Source: Verrucomicrobiales bacterium
GTDB lineage: Bacteria; Verrucomicrobiota; Verrucomicrobiia; Verrucomicrobiales; DEV007
Direction: 5' to 3'
NCBI GenBank assembly: GCA_002726915.1
Contig: PBSY01000097.1
Coordinates: 1-33,625 of the forward strand
DNA: 33,625 bases
Of the stretch, positions 16,483 to 25,209 are shown in pieces; position 1 is the stretch's first letter; every line of letters begins with the position of its first letter. Below the pieces are notes generated by a model, which ran no database searches, was not told the DNA's origin, and saw nothing but the letters and a program-made list of their open reading frames with translations. A program made the position numbers and the translations under genes.

Positions 16483-16923
16483 TCAACGATGATAAGGCTC
16501 ACCGCGCATCACGGTGTGGACACGATAAATCTGCTCTAAGAGGACGACGAGTGCCAGTTCGTGCTGAAGTGTGAATCCACTCAAAGCGATGACATGATCA
16601 GCTGATCGGCGTAATTCTTCAGTATGACCATCGGCTCCTCCGATGAGTAACGAAATGCGCTTTACTCTATCCAGTTGCCACTTTTCGACGCGCTTCACCA
16701 AATCAGCAGTAGTCCATCTCTCCCCTCTCTCGTCGAGGACAAGGCGGACGGAGCCCTCGCTAAGTTCGAGCAATCTCTCGCTATTTTTCTGGCTACCTGC
16801 GTCCCTGGAGTCGAAATCGAGAGAAATCTGAGCATAGCGGCGCAGCCTTTTTTGATACTCCGCCACACCGTCTTTTGCGAAGCGCAAAGAGGGTTTACCG
16901 ATTGCTGCAATCTGCCATTTCAT
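16483..16923 (-). CDS. rlmH: 23S rRNA (pseudouridine1915-N3)-methyltransferase RlmH
   Basis: 146 residues of the SPOUT (trefoil-knot) methyltransferase family. Visible blocks are N-terminal 'MKWQIAAIGKPSLRFAKDGV', 'EYQKRLRRYAQI', 'LVLDERGERWTTADLV' (substrate loop), the SAM-binding 'LLIGGADGHTEELRRSAD' and the invariant C-terminus 'LEQIYRVHTVMRGEPYHR'. RlmH methylates pseudouridine 1915 in helix 69 of 23S rRNA on assembled 70S ribosomes. Length is close to the E. coli enzyme (155). It is divergent from tcdA with a 66-bp gap between the starts, so the two RNA-modification genes probably share a promoter region. Confidence 0.97.
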   Translation of the reverse strand: MKWQIAAIGKPSLRFAKDGVAEYQKRLRRYAQISLDFDSRDAGSQKNSERLLELSEGSVRLVLDERGERWTTADLVKRVEKWQLDRVKRISLLIGGADGHTEELRRSADHVIALSGFTLQHELALVVLLEQIYRVHTVMRGEPYHR

Positions 16924-16989
16924 TTTGAGCCAAAAACTGAACGATCTGAACTTGCAACCAGACCCGCTTCAACGCAAGGTCCCCGTCCT

Positions 16990-17784
16990 GTGAGTGAAAC
17001 ACTTCCAGCTGAATACCTTGACCGCTTTTCCGGCGTCGCCCGACTCTACGGAGCCGGCGCACTGCCTCGCCTGATAGAGGCTCACGCCGCTGTAATCGGC
17101 ATCGGCGGCGTCGGGTCGTGGACAGCCGAAGCGCTGGCTCGGAGTGGGGTCGGTATGATCACCTTGATCGACATGGATGAAATCTGCGTCACCAATGTAA
17201 ATCGCCAACTTCCGGCTCACGACGGCAACGTTGGGCGCTTCAAGGTCCACGCACTCGCTGAGCGACTCAAATTAATCAACCCCGAGATCGTCATTCGCGA
17301 AAAGGTCGCCTTCTTCACCGAGAAAAATGCCGACGCCATGCTCTCCTGCGACTTCGACTGCATTGTCGACGCGATCGACGATGCGACACGGAAGGCACTT
17401 CTCATTGCCGCCTGCCGAGACCGCGGAATCTCCTTGGTTGTTGCGGGAGGCGCTGGAGGAAAGCAGAACCCAGCAGCCGTGAGGACAGACGACCTTGCAT
17501 ACGCGACGAACGATCGCTTGCTCAAACTCGTCCGCAAGACACTCCGTCAGAATTATAATTTCCCCCCGGAAAACTCGAAAGCACCCTTTGGCTTTCGATC
17601 CGTGTTCAGTGCAGAAAACGCTAAATTTCCGTGGTCCGACGGCACCCTCCGCGAGGATCCCGAACCTGGCAGCCACCTTCGGCTTAACTGTGATAGCGGT
17701 TTCGGCACAGCCACCCACGTCACCGGAACCTTCGGTTTTGCTGCGGCTTCGGAGGCCATTACCGAGATCCTAACGAGTCGCTAG
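16990..17784 (+). CDS. tcdA: tRNA threonylcarbamoyladenosine dehydratase TcdA (CsdL)
   Basis: 264 residues from GTG 16990 ('SETLPAEYLDRFSGVARLYG'), with AAGG about 10 bases upstream. Earlier in-frame starts would run antisense through rlmH and are rejected. TcdA is an E1-like adenylating enzyme that cyclises t6A37 to ct6A. The ATP site 'VIGIGGVGSWTAEALARSG' (35-53) is followed by 'LIDMDEICVTNVNRQ' (59-73), 'FDCIVDAIDD' and 'VVAGGAGGKQNP', then the family tail with 'YATNDRLLKLVRKTLR' and 'GTATHVTGTFGFAAASEAI'. Length equals E. coli TcdA (268). With tsaB and tsaE in the same window, successive steps of the same base modification are encoded here. It converges on the FecR-like gene with a 12-bp gap. 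Confidence 0.95.
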   Translation: MSETLPAEYLDRFSGVARLYGAGALPRLIEAHAAVIGIGGVGSWTAEALARSGVGMITLIDMDEICVTNVNRQLPAHDGNVGRFKVHALAERLKLINPEIVIREKVAFFTEKNADAMLSCDFDCIVDAIDDATRKALLIAACRDRGISLVVAGGAGGKQNPAAVRTDDLAYATNDRLLKLVRKTLRQNYNFPPENSKAPFGFRSVFSAENAKFPWSDGTLREDPEPGSHLRLNCDSGFGTATHVTGTFGFAAASEAITEILTSR

Positions 17785-17796
17785 CGCCCTTCCGGG

Positions 17797-19416
17797 TCAT
17801 CGTAATGCCACAAGAACGCGGACTTGATCCAAACCGTTTTCACCGGGCTGCAGCCGCAAATTAAGGGTCTGGCCATCATCACTCAAGAGCAGTTCGTCGC
17901 TCCCAAAGTCGAGGCCGCGAACCATGCTAAAATCTCCTCCTGTGTCGCGAATCAAGGAGCCCACCGACTGGTCTGATCCCTCAAGGCGTTTAGCCGAGTA
18001 TATAACGCCCACAACTTTGTGTTCAAAAGTAAGGGAAGCTTCAACGTTGGATTCTCCAGAAGGAGCTGCCTGAAGTAGGTAGCTTCTCAATTCACCTTCT
18101 GCTTCAATCGCTCTTCCGGGATTCAAACTAGCCGCCGCAAATTGACCGGCCGGGAGCAGGTCTGCCTCCAATTCTCCCACCGGTTGGAACGCCTCGTTCT
18201 CAACAAAAACCTGAATCTCACCTTCGCCAATCAGATGGCCCGGATCTGTTCCCGGTAGCTGAATGCGCACATTACCTGCATTCGTTTCGACTCCTGAAAG
18301 AAACTCCCATGTCTTCGAGAAGGCCCGAGGATTGTAGGGAATATCGACCAGCTTATCACGAGTGTGATCTGCTTTAATCGCTTCAAATTCCCGAATGCTG
18401 CGGCAGGTGGCGCCGTCATTCATACAAATGCCGCCATCACCCGATAAAGCGAGCGCATTGGTGGAAAACTCGGAACGAGCATCAATCCCGATCAACGGCA
18501 CCTGCTCCAATACGCTGAGCCCACGAGCCTCCAACTTGATGGCCTGCTCCGGCTCGTCGGCCCGGGCCAGTGCAATACCATGATAGACAAAGGCTGAACC
18601 ATTATTATTCACGCGGAACATGGCCGGCCCCTCAACTGTAAGCTCACCGCCAGATGGGAACTTCAGAGTAATTACGCCGCTCTCGAGTTCATACTGCCCA
18701 GACTCAACCTGTCCATCAGCACGCGGAGCATTAGAACCTGCCCAATGCACATCGACCGAGGACTTTACCAGTGCGGCGGCGGCTTCCTGCCAGCCCAACT
18801 TCTGCGATATCATCAGCTCTACCATCATGAAAGCCCCAAAGGTGAGCAAAGCTGCTACCGCTCCCATCTTCGCAACCGCGCGGATCCACGGAAAAGAGAT
18901 GACCTTGTCCCTTTGGTCACTGCCCTCAGTTTCCTGATCAAGACGGTCGGCAAAGTCTTCAACAAAGCTATCCCGGCGAGTCTCTGCCCACATGCGTGTT
19001 TCCAATGACTCAACAAAGGCAGCCTCGCCCCTTATTTCTGACACTGCCTGCCCCACCCAGTCATCTATGGCTAAACGTCGCTTCAACTCACCGACCCCCT
19101 CGGGATTATCCCAAAGATATTTCGCAAGTTGATCACACTCAAAGACGCTTGCTTTTCCATCGCTGACACGAGCCATTAATTCTCGGGGTTTTAGATGAGC
19201 GCTTTCGAAAAGATTATCAAGAGAGGCACCATCAATCGCCAGCTCTGACTTAAGTGATTGCCGGAGAATCTCCGAAAACTCCAGTTCGTCACGGACACGT
19301 CCAGCCAGTTCATCATCGCGACCGAGACGCTCTGCCAACTGGCGCAACATATCGCTGTCCGGCTCTCCGTAGAGCAAGCTTTGCAACAATGATTCATCTA
19401 TTCGTTCGTGATCCAT
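17797..19416 (-). CDS. FecR-like membrane protein, putative anti-sigma partner
   Basis: 539 residues. The N-terminal 175 are cytoplasmic, helical and acidic. One membrane span follows at about 177-203 ('AVAKMGAVAALLTFGAFMMVE'-like stretch), then a large exported part. Residues about 230-290 resemble a FecR domain ('SGQYELESGVITLKFPSGG', 'LTVEGPAMFRV'). The remaining C-terminus is unrecognised beta-rich sequence. Starting 3 bp after the ECF sigma gene and having one span with a cytoplasmic N-terminus, it fits the transmembrane regulator that accompanies sigma factors of the Rhodopirellula/Verrucomicrobium ECF family. The N-terminal part could bind the sigma factor while the exported part senses a surface signal. 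No zinc-binding anti-sigma motif (HxxxCxxC) is present, so inhibition is inferred only from gene order. Confidence 0.7.
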   Translation of the reverse strand: MDHERIDESLLQSLLYGEPDSDMLRQLAERLGRDDELAGRVRDELEFSEILRQSLKSELAIDGASLDNLFESAHLKPRELMARVSDGKASVFECDQLAKYLWDNPEGVGELKRRLAIDDWVGQAVSEIRGEAAFVESLETRMWAETRRDSFVEDFADRLDQETEGSDQRDKVISFPWIRAVAKMGAVAALLTFGAFMMVELMISQKLGWQEAAAALVKSSVDVHWAGSNAPRADGQVESGQYELESGVITLKFPSGGELTVEGPAMFRVNNNGSAFVYHGIALARADEPEQAIKLEARGLSVLEQVPLIGIDARSEFSTNALALSGDGGICMNDGATCRSIREFEAIKADHTRDKLVDIPYNPRAFSKTWEFLSGVETNAGNVRIQLPGTDPGHLIGEGEIQVFVENEAFQPVGELEADLLPAGQFAAASLNPGRAIEAEGELRSYLLQAAPSGESNVEASLTFEHKVVGVIYSAKRLEGSDQSVGSLIRDTGGDFSMVRGLDFGSDELLLSDDGQTLNLRLQPGENGLDQVRVLVALR

Positions 19417-19419
19417 TAA

Positions 19420-19962
19420 TTAGGCTTCGACAAGACGCAATCGTTCTTCCATACAGCGGCGGAGTGAGGCCCTCACGCGTTCCAGTGTCTTCCGCACTGC
19501 AGGCGGCTTCATTCCACATTGGTCAGCAATGTCCTGCGCAGATAGGTCATCCTCATAGCGTGATCTAATGATCAGTAGACTCTTTTCCGGCAATGTGACG
19601 ATGCACTCTCTTAATGCCGTGATCTTGGCGAGGCCCGTGTCACCAATTTCCTGCTCCTCCTCTTCGGCGACCGAAGACGTCGAAACAAGCACATCAGTGA
19701 GGTTGTCTGACAAAATTCGCTTTCGGCGGGCGCTCTTGCGTCTTTCGTTGATCACTAGGTTCCGCGCGATTCCTCGAAGCCAGGCTCCGAAGTCACGACT
19801 CTGGTCATAGTCCTCGAGACGATTATAGGCGACAATAAAGGCTTCCTGAGCCACATCGTCGACCCAGAGCGGATCGACGCCCAGAGCACGCACGAACCCA
19901 CGCAGTCCCGCATGATGTTCGCGAACCTGTTCGACAAACAGCTCGCGGTCGCTTGAATTCAT
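19420..19962 (-). CDS. ECF-type RNA polymerase sigma-70 factor
   Basis: 180 residues from ATG 19962 ('MNSSDRELFVEQVREHHAGL'); an in-frame start at 20073 adds 37 residues without sigma similarity. Region 2 covers about 20-80 ('LRGFVRALGVDPLWVDDVAQEA' in part, then 'FGAWLRGIARNLVINERRK'), and region 4 about 120-172 ('LPEKSLLIIRSRYEDDLSAQ', 'IADQCGMKPPAVRKTLERVR'), with the expected helix-turn-helix. A short acidic linker (EEEEQE) lies between, and region 3 is absent, as in ECF factors. It most resembles the Rhodopirellula/Verrucomicrobium sigma family. The downstream FecR-like gene begins after only 3 bp, so the pair is cotranscribed. Targets are unknown; the first candidates are genes with a shared upstream motif elsewhere. 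Confidence 0.93.
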   Translation of the reverse strand: MNSSDRELFVEQVREHHAGLRGFVRALGVDPLWVDDVAQEAFIVAYNRLEDYDQSRDFGAWLRGIARNLVINERRKSARRKRILSDNLTDVLVSTSSVAEEEEQEIGDTGLAKITALRECIVTLPEKSLLIIRSRYEDDLSAQDIADQCGMKPPAVRKTLERVRASLRRCMEERLRLVEA

Positions 19963-20130
19963 TCTCAGTCTACAAAGTTTGCCGCCTAAACGACGAATGT
20001 GACGCCCCCAGGAAACTTGATACAAAATACCCTGATTTTGCCGATCCGACCAGCCAATCCGAACCATTGACACACTCCCAACTTCGAATACATTCCACGC
20101 CCTCCCTTCTCGGAGGGTTCCCGTCCAACC

Positions 20131-20202
20131 GCCACTGTAGCTCAGGGGTAGAGCAATTCACTCGTAATGAATAGGTCGTCGGTTCAATTCCGACCAGTGG
20201 CT
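20131..20202 (+). tRNA. trnT: tRNA-Thr (anticodon CGU)
   Basis: A 72-base cloverleaf: acceptor GCCACTG (20131-20137) pairs with CAGTGGC (20195-20201), discriminator T20202. D arm GCTC/GAGC; anticodon arm ATTCA/TGAAT around the loop CTCGTAA, giving anticodon CGT (reads ACG, Thr); T arm GTCGG/CCGAC with loop TTCAATT. CCA is not encoded. As an ANN decoder it is a substrate for t6A37 made by TsaB/TsaE and partners. Confidence 0.97.
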
Positions 20203-20245
20203 CTCCCGCTTTTACAAGGACTCCCACCCGTGGCATTTATGTCCC

Positions 20246-20500
20246 ATGACGGAATCGGAACGGAAGCAACAATTGATAGAAATTCAGTGGAAGGCATGGC
20301 CCAAGGCCCGATTGGAGAAATTAGGGCCAACGCAGTTGAACCTTCTGGCGGGGATGTTCGTTACGGAGAAGAACAATCTTTCGCTTCCCGTAGTGGTGGG
20401 GCTACTGGAGGAGGTCGAAGAATACTTCCCCGAGGAAATGATACACTCGTCGACACACTTAAATCAGCTGATTCAAATCGGCTCAGAGTCCTTGGCATAA
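20246..20500 (+). CDS. Hypothetical 84-residue protein
   Basis: ATG 20246 to TAA 20498-20500, 43 bp downstream of the tRNA gene. The product is soluble, with an amphipathic charged N-terminal half ('MTESERKQQLIEIQWKAWPK', 'ARLEKLGPTQLNLLAGMF') and an acidic stretch 'LLEEVEEYFPEEM'. I do not recognise a family. The sequence reads like a folded helical protein, but codon choice (more TTG, TTA and GGG) differs from the flanking genes, which may mean either foreign origin or that it is not expressed. Another frame over the same bases is also open but begins inside the tRNA and looks less natural. Confidence 0.4.
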   Translation: MTESERKQQLIEIQWKAWPKARLEKLGPTQLNLLAGMFVTEKNNLSLPVVVGLLEEVEEYFPEEMIHSSTHLNQLIQIGSESLA

Positions 20501-20963
20501 GCGAGGAGCAGCGTCAAAAGGTTCAATGGCCCTACCCCAGCCAAACCCCACCAGTGATCTACTCCCGAGGATGTCGGACCACTTCCTTCAAATTCCGGAG
20601 TAACAGCACATTTTTGGCAGCCGTTTAAGGATTTCTAGTCAAATCTACAACTGGCGCGCGAGGTTCGTTTTTAGTGGTACGTAATCCACAAAAAGGGATA
20701 GATGATGGAGTTTTACTTTTTATACTGATCTATTAATGCCGGTAAAAATAAATTTGGCCTCGTTGTGCTAGAATCTACCGTTCAATAGTTCTGGAGACCA
20801 CATTTAGTGCCCAAATGCACGCTTCAGTCCCGAAGGCTCAATTTGTTGGCAAATAATCTTTTATTCTGTCACAAATTGAACTCGCTTCTGCCAATGAAAA
20901 TGGGATGTTCAAGAGAAGAGTCCCCTCTACTTCCCAACTCCAGAAACACACCTCGATACTTTC
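20501..20963 (+). other. Intergenic region upstream of the VWA gene, with possible promoter
   Basis: 463 bp with no recognisable gene in any frame; its middle (about 20690-20880) is A/T-rich compared with the flanks. An extended -10-like element TGCTAGAAT at 20766-20774 lies about 190 bp before the VWA start, but the -35 position has no clear hexamer. An imperfect inverted repeat (TTTTT, A, GTGG at 20668-20677; CCACAAAAA at 20686-20694) could form a hairpin. No decayed gene was identified. Confidence 0.4.
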
Positions 20964-23483
20964 ATGTCAATCCAGGAACACACCGCCGCCCTCGAAGCCA
21001 ACCCCGCTGACTGGGAATTGAGATACAAACTTGTTGCAGCTCTTGTCGCTGAGGGCCAGCACGATGCCGCCGTCAATGCCGTCAATCTAGGGGAAGAACT
21101 CCCGCGGGAAGCGGCGCCCTGGCTTTTCGCGGCCAAGTGCTACGCTGCAGTAGGAGCGCTGGAGCAGGCTCGTGGACTCGTTGATAGCTCACTCCAGTTC
21201 GACCCCGACTATGAGCCGGCGAAGGCATATCAAAAGGAACTCGAGACTGCAATCGCTGCAGCCGTTCCGGTAGAAGTCGTCGAGGAAGAAACCGTTGCTA
21301 AATCGGTCTCATCGGAACCCGTTGAAGTAAAAGAGGGTGATGAGAAGGAAGTCGTTGTTGTTACTGTCGTTGCAGACGATGAGGAAGATGGAGAACAAGG
21401 ACTGCCTGCCCCGGCCATCGCCGAGATTGTACTCGATGCTAATGACGATAATCCTATCACTCTCCCCGCCGTGAGCTTTGAAAGCCACGAGATGGATGCC
21501 CTCCGTGCCGCAGAAGAAGAGTCCAAAAGAATCGTCGAAGCCGGAATCCGTCGGGATAAGATGAACTCGGTCGTAATTACCGTTCTGCTGCACGTCGTCA
21601 TCATCGTAGGCTTGATGCTGGTCGCCACCAAAGTGCCGCCCAATGTGCCCCCGCAGATTGTTGCTTCGGCCGCTAATGAACAACAGGAGGAAACCATCGA
21701 GAACACCAAGATGGAAAAGCCGACTGTGACACCGACGGCGACCAACACGGCGGTAGCTGACATCGTCTCCGTCGACGCGACGTCGAGTTTCAGTGTGTCC
21801 AACATGGACGTCGAGATCGCCGATGTATCCGTAGAATCCGGACTCATGTTCTCTCCATCTATGAGCATGGGCATGCCCACTTCAAGCGAGTCAAAGATGA
21901 TGTTCGGTCAACCGATGGAAGGTAACGTTCTCGGCGTCATTCTCGACGTTTCTGGATCGATGGCGGAATACCTCCCAGCTGTCGTTCGCGAGGTCGACAA
22001 AAACTTCAAGGACGCTCCCGTTGTCTACGTGCGGAACATGCTCGTTCGCGCCGGAAAAGAGTCCGACAACGAGGAGATCCGTCTCATCATTCCCGAGGAA
22101 GTGAAGCCTTACTATGAATTCGAAGATCAAGGCCGAACGCGGTCGCCCTTCTGGTTCCTCTGGAACGATCTTCCTCGCAAGGCCCCTCAGCGCTATGTTG
22201 ATCGCCTTATCGAAACTTACAAAACTCGCCCAAACCAGTTCATTAGCGTAGGGAGTGACTGGGGCCACCGAGGCCGCGTCGTTGAAGCTGTTAGCTTCCT
22301 GCTTGAGCAAAAAGTCGACTCCCTCTACATCTTTTCCGACTTTGAGGATTTCGTGGACGAAGATGTCGCCGCAGATCTGGGTTCCAGACTTGGTCGACAG
22401 AAGATACGCACCTACCTCCAACCCGCCGAGAAGACGACCGAATTCCTCGACGTGATGACCAAAAAGGTCGCTAACAAGACGCTCGGTCGCCAGATGCCTT
22501 CACTCGTTTCCATTCTCAGCGGTCCGACCGAAGACAAGCTCACTTCACTCATGCCACCACGTGACGAGCCAACCGCCGTCTCCAATGATATGGTCACCTA
22601 CGCCAAGCCGCGTCCAGAAGCGGTTAGCACTGGATGGTATGCCGAGAAACCAAACAAAGACTGGTATGAGATCCACCGTTTGTCAGAGCCGGAATACGAC
22701 GCCGTCTTCTACGGACCGCAGGCCAGAGTCCACCTCTACCTTAAGGACGCAAACGGCCAGTATATTCAAAACCCGATCATCTTCTGGTATCACTCATGGA
22801 AAGACATCCCGGATCATCCCGATCCTCGTTACCGCCGCCGGCGCCGCAACTTCGACCGCATGGCTGAGGAGCCGACATTTGATGGTGAGGAAATCGTCTG
22901 GAAAATGATCTTAGAGGATGAGATGGAGTTCAACGTCCACCTCTACCTCGGCCGCAAAGGGATGTATGCCACTTACACCGCTACCAATGCGGAAGATCTT
23001 GCAGAACTAGGTGACCAGACTACGAACCACAACACTCACATTTCCTTCCGTATGCCGTCGTTGGCAAGGGAACGAGAGGACCGCTACTATGGCTTTGACT
23101 TTCCTGATGAGGGCATCAAACTCGACGAGATTCGCGAAGCGGTTAAGCCTAATCAGGTAGTTCTGAATCTTCCACGCCAGTTCCGCGATCGATTCGCGAC
23201 CAACTGGTCTCAGGCCGGCTTTGAACCGGGCTACAATACGATTCCCTACAACGTTCTTGTTCGACGTTACCCTATCGGAATTCGTGATCTTGTCGCTGAG
23301 GGTCCATCATTTGCCGGTCGTAAATTTCATGCTCGGACAACGAGTAACAAAGTTCTCTTGAGTGGCGGTGCCGGCAGGGCTGATACCGAGCCGTGGGAAG
23401 GCTTCTATGCCTCGCTCCATCGCAACCACGAGAATCGCGATCGCTTCACCAAGACCGAGGCCATAGAAATTGAGATCGAGTAA
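20964..23483 (+). CDS. TPR / single-span / von Willebrand A domain protein
   Basis: 839 residues. Residues 1-95 form TPR-like helices ('NPADWELRYKLVAALVAEGQ', 'CYAAVGALEQARGLVD'). An acidic Val/Glu-rich linker follows (100-165), then one membrane span at about 201-222 ('VVITVLLHVVIIVGLMLVA'). After a Thr/Met-rich stretch comes a VWA domain starting at 'GVILDVSGSMAEYLP' with the MIDAS DxSxS at D328, and a later acidic strand 'LYIFSDFEDF'. The last 250 residues are unrecognised and aromatic-rich ('YYGFDFPDEGIKL'). With a cytoplasmic TPR part and an external VWA part, it could join a surface or envelope metal-dependent adhesion module to a cytoplasmic partner. The MIDAS threonine cannot be placed with confidence. 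It converges on the kinase-like gene. Confidence 0.8.
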   Translation: MSIQEHTAALEANPADWELRYKLVAALVAEGQHDAAVNAVNLGEELPREAAPWLFAAKCYAAVGALEQARGLVDSSLQFDPDYEPAKAYQKELETAIAAAVPVEVVEEETVAKSVSSEPVEVKEGDEKEVVVVTVVADDEEDGEQGLPAPAIAEIVLDANDDNPITLPAVSFESHEMDALRAAEEESKRIVEAGIRRDKMNSVVITVLLHVVIIVGLMLVATKVPPNVPPQIVASAANEQQEETIENTKMEKPTVTPTATNTAVADIVSVDATSSFSVSNMDVEIADVSVESGLMFSPSMSMGMPTSSESKMMFGQPMEGNVLGVILDVSGSMAEYLPAVVREVDKNFKDAPVVYVRNMLVRAGKESDNEEIRLIIPEEVKPYYEFEDQGRTRSPFWFLWNDLPRKAPQRYVDRLIETYKTRPNQFISVGSDWGHRGRVVEAVSFLLEQKVDSLYIFSDFEDFVDEDVAADLGSRLGRQKIRTYLQPAEKTTEFLDVMTKKVANKTLGRQMPSLVSILSGPTEDKLTSLMPPRDEPTAVSNDMVTYAKPRPEAVSTGWYAEKPNKDWYEIHRLSEPEYDAVFYGPQARVHLYLKDANGQYIQNPIIFWYHSWKDIPDHPDPRYRRRRRNFDRMAEEPTFDGEEIVWKMILEDEMEFNVHLYLGRKGMYATYTATNAEDLAELGDQTTNHNTHISFRMPSLAREREDRYYGFDFPDEGIKLDEIREAVKPNQVVLNLPRQFRDRFATNWSQAGFEPGYNTIPYNVLVRRYPIGIRDLVAEGPSFAGRKFHARTTSNKVLLSGGAGRADTEPWEGFYASLHRNHENRDRFTKTEAIEIEIE

Positions 23484-23536
23484 TCTCACTTGCCACACCG
23501 GTTCTATCGAAGAGGCGTTCTATTTAGAAGGCCTGC

Positions 23537-24748
23537 CTAATGGGTCCCTCTTCTGATTTCAGAGCCCTCGAAGTAGACACGAATTCGATAAATTGTCCTC
23601 GGGGAATACTCGATTGCACCCGTTTCCAAATTAAAACGTTGTGGAACCTTAGTAAGCTGCTTGTCGACCACCGCGTGATAGCCACGCTCCGAAAAAATAT
23701 CAATTAACATGCCTAAAGCGAGCGGGTCGGAAAAGACCTCGTCTTCGTTGTTGATTACCGCTCGCCCGGAAATAGCATGGCGTTCGATGATCGGGATAAA
23801 CTTCGAGTTGATCACTTCGATGACTTGATTAAACAACTCGCAGTGGTAACGCTCAAAATTATCGAGGCGTTTCACCAACTCCTGCCTAGCATGAACTACA
23901 AGTTCGCTGGCTAACGGAATCCCCCGGATCGCTTCGAACGTTTCAGATTCAAGCTCCAGTGAACTTTGATACTGAAGTTCGTCGAGAATATTCTGTTCCA
24001 CCTCTTCATAAGCCCCCTGAGCGTTGATCAAATGGTAAAAGAAAACCTCGCGTAACGACCGGAGTGCATCCCAGGTGCTTTCCTTGAATATTCGATAACG
24101 CTTCTTAGCCGCCTCCACATCGATGTCAGTCGCCCTCAGCTCCTGCAACTCCCCTACTCCAGTCGTTCGGACCTCCTCGTTATGATCGGCAACCTGTCGA
24201 CCCCGAAGCAATTGGCGATCCACACTGGTTTTTTCGTCAACGAACAACACCATCACGTGGATGGTCGGCATGCGGAAGTCACTGGCGAGTTCTGTTTCCG
24301 CATAAGTACGATGTAAGAGGCTGATTTTCTGAACCAACAACTTCATGCATTCGACCTGAATCTTGGTTCGAGGAAATCCATCCAGAACCGCCCCGTCGCG
24401 AAACTCGGCTCCCATCATCTTGCGAAGTAAAATTCCCATCACTTCGCGGTCTCCAACCAGCATACCTTTGTCCTTGAGCGCGTTCGCTTCCGGGCTATTG
24501 AGTAGGGAGCTGACCACGATGGGAGGACAGGTAAATCCGCGCGCCTTCATGATAAACTCCGTGTTTGTGCCTTTTCCAGCTCCAGGAGCACCGCCAAGAA
24601 GAATAATCTCTTTTGGAAAACGTAAACTTTCGACCCCAAACTTCTCTTCGAGATCGCTCCACACCGCGTTGAAAATTAACTGTGCGTCTTTAATATCCAC
24701 CTCAGTGACCGGCGTTCCCGCCAGACCCTCGACATCGAGTTCCTCCAT
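23537..24748 (-). CDS. Adenylate-kinase-like nucleoside monophosphate kinase with unique C-terminal half
   Basis: 403 residues, almost twice a normal adenylate kinase (about 215). Residues about 45-240 are the kinase: P-loop 'LLGGAPGAGKGTNTEF' (50-65), 'VLDGFPRTKIQVE' (121-133), 'DRQLLRGRQ' and the second arginine region 'ELRATDIDVEAAKKRYRIFK'. The LID between the two arginine blocks is shorter than in E. coli Adk. The preceding 45 residues and the last 140 (from about 263: 'LELESETFEAIRGIPLASEL', 'VINSKFIPIIERHAISGRAV', 'TIYRIRVYFEGSEIR') are not part of the fold and I do not recognise them. It should transfer phosphate between NTP and NMP, but the donor and acceptor are uncertain; the extension may regulate or redirect it. 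A small ORF lies 96 bp upstream. Confidence 0.8.
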   Translation of the reverse strand: MEELDVEGLAGTPVTEVDIKDAQLIFNAVWSDLEEKFGVESLRFPKEIILLGGAPGAGKGTNTEFIMKARGFTCPPIVVSSLLNSPEANALKDKGMLVGDREVMGILLRKMMGAEFRDGAVLDGFPRTKIQVECMKLLVQKISLLHRTYAETELASDFRMPTIHVMVLFVDEKTSVDRQLLRGRQVADHNEEVRTTGVGELQELRATDIDVEAAKKRYRIFKESTWDALRSLREVFFYHLINAQGAYEEVEQNILDELQYQSSLELESETFEAIRGIPLASELVVHARQELVKRLDNFERYHCELFNQVIEVINSKFIPIIERHAISGRAVINNEDEVFSDPLALGMLIDIFSERGYHAVVDKQLTKVPQRFNLETGAIEYSPRTIYRIRVYFEGSEIRRGTH

Positions 24749-24844
24749 GCCGTTTTTGTCCGCTCTAAAGTCACTTCCTGCAAGTCCAAATCCATTCGCA
24801 GTGCTTTCTCGTCATCTTCTCTGGCCAAAGAGCGAAGTTTTCAC

Positions 24845-25084
24845 TTAAGGTTTTCCAGAATTTTCAAAAATGAGGGGAAGGCTTTTGCCACAGTCGACGT
24901 GCCACTGCATATCCCCGCCCAACTTTGACAGCACCGTTTCCCGTGACAGCAAACTCCCGATGAGAAAACGAGAAAGCTCATCCGTCTCGCACGTCACCTC
25001 GCGGTAACTCACCGGCTTCCCCTTTTCTCCTGCCACGTTGAGGTTAAGACTCACGACAACCATCCAGACTAATTGACGCTTCAT
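24845..25084 (-). CDS. Small hypothetical, possibly secreted protein
   Basis: 79 residues. The N-terminus 'MKRQLVWMVVVSLNLNVAG' has two basic residues and a hydrophobic stretch, consistent with a signal peptide. The mature part would be about 60 residues with two cysteines ('VTCETDEL' and 'HVDCGKSL'), which could form a disulfide outside the cytoplasm. No family is recognised. It lies 96 bp upstream of the adenylate-kinase-like gene on the same strand and is divergent from the DUF1080 gene. No Shine-Dalgarno site precedes the ATG. It may be a chance ORF. Confidence 0.4.
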   Translation of the reverse strand: MKRQLVWMVVVSLNLNVAGEKGKPVSYREVTCETDELSRFLIGSLLSRETVLSKLGGDMQWHVDCGKSLPLIFENSGKP

Positions 25085-25209
25085 GAGATTATTTTATAAG
25101 TAAACCGCTACCTACTCATTACCTGATGGCGTCACTCCCATAAGATAGCGACTTCATGTCCCAAAAAAGAGTCGCCGTAGCTTCCGCAACGCTGGCATAC
25201 TGGTATCCC

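Noticed and set aside
16675..16989. Longer N-terminus for tcdA (369 residues)
   Set aside because: The added part runs antisense through rlmH; GTG 16990 gives the normal family length.
19970..20236. Minus-strand ORF containing GIEPTTYSLRVNCSTPELQ
   Set aside because: This is the well-known false protein read antisense through a tRNA gene, here tRNA-Thr.
20167..20628. Plus-strand 153-residue ORF after the tRNA
   Set aside because: It begins inside the tRNA and has low-complexity composition; the 84-residue frame is more plausible.
20906..20919. Second LexA-like site (TGTTC, 4 bases, GAAGA) 45 bp before the VWA gene
   Set aside because: One mismatch in ten fixed bases; about one such match is expected by chance in a window this size.
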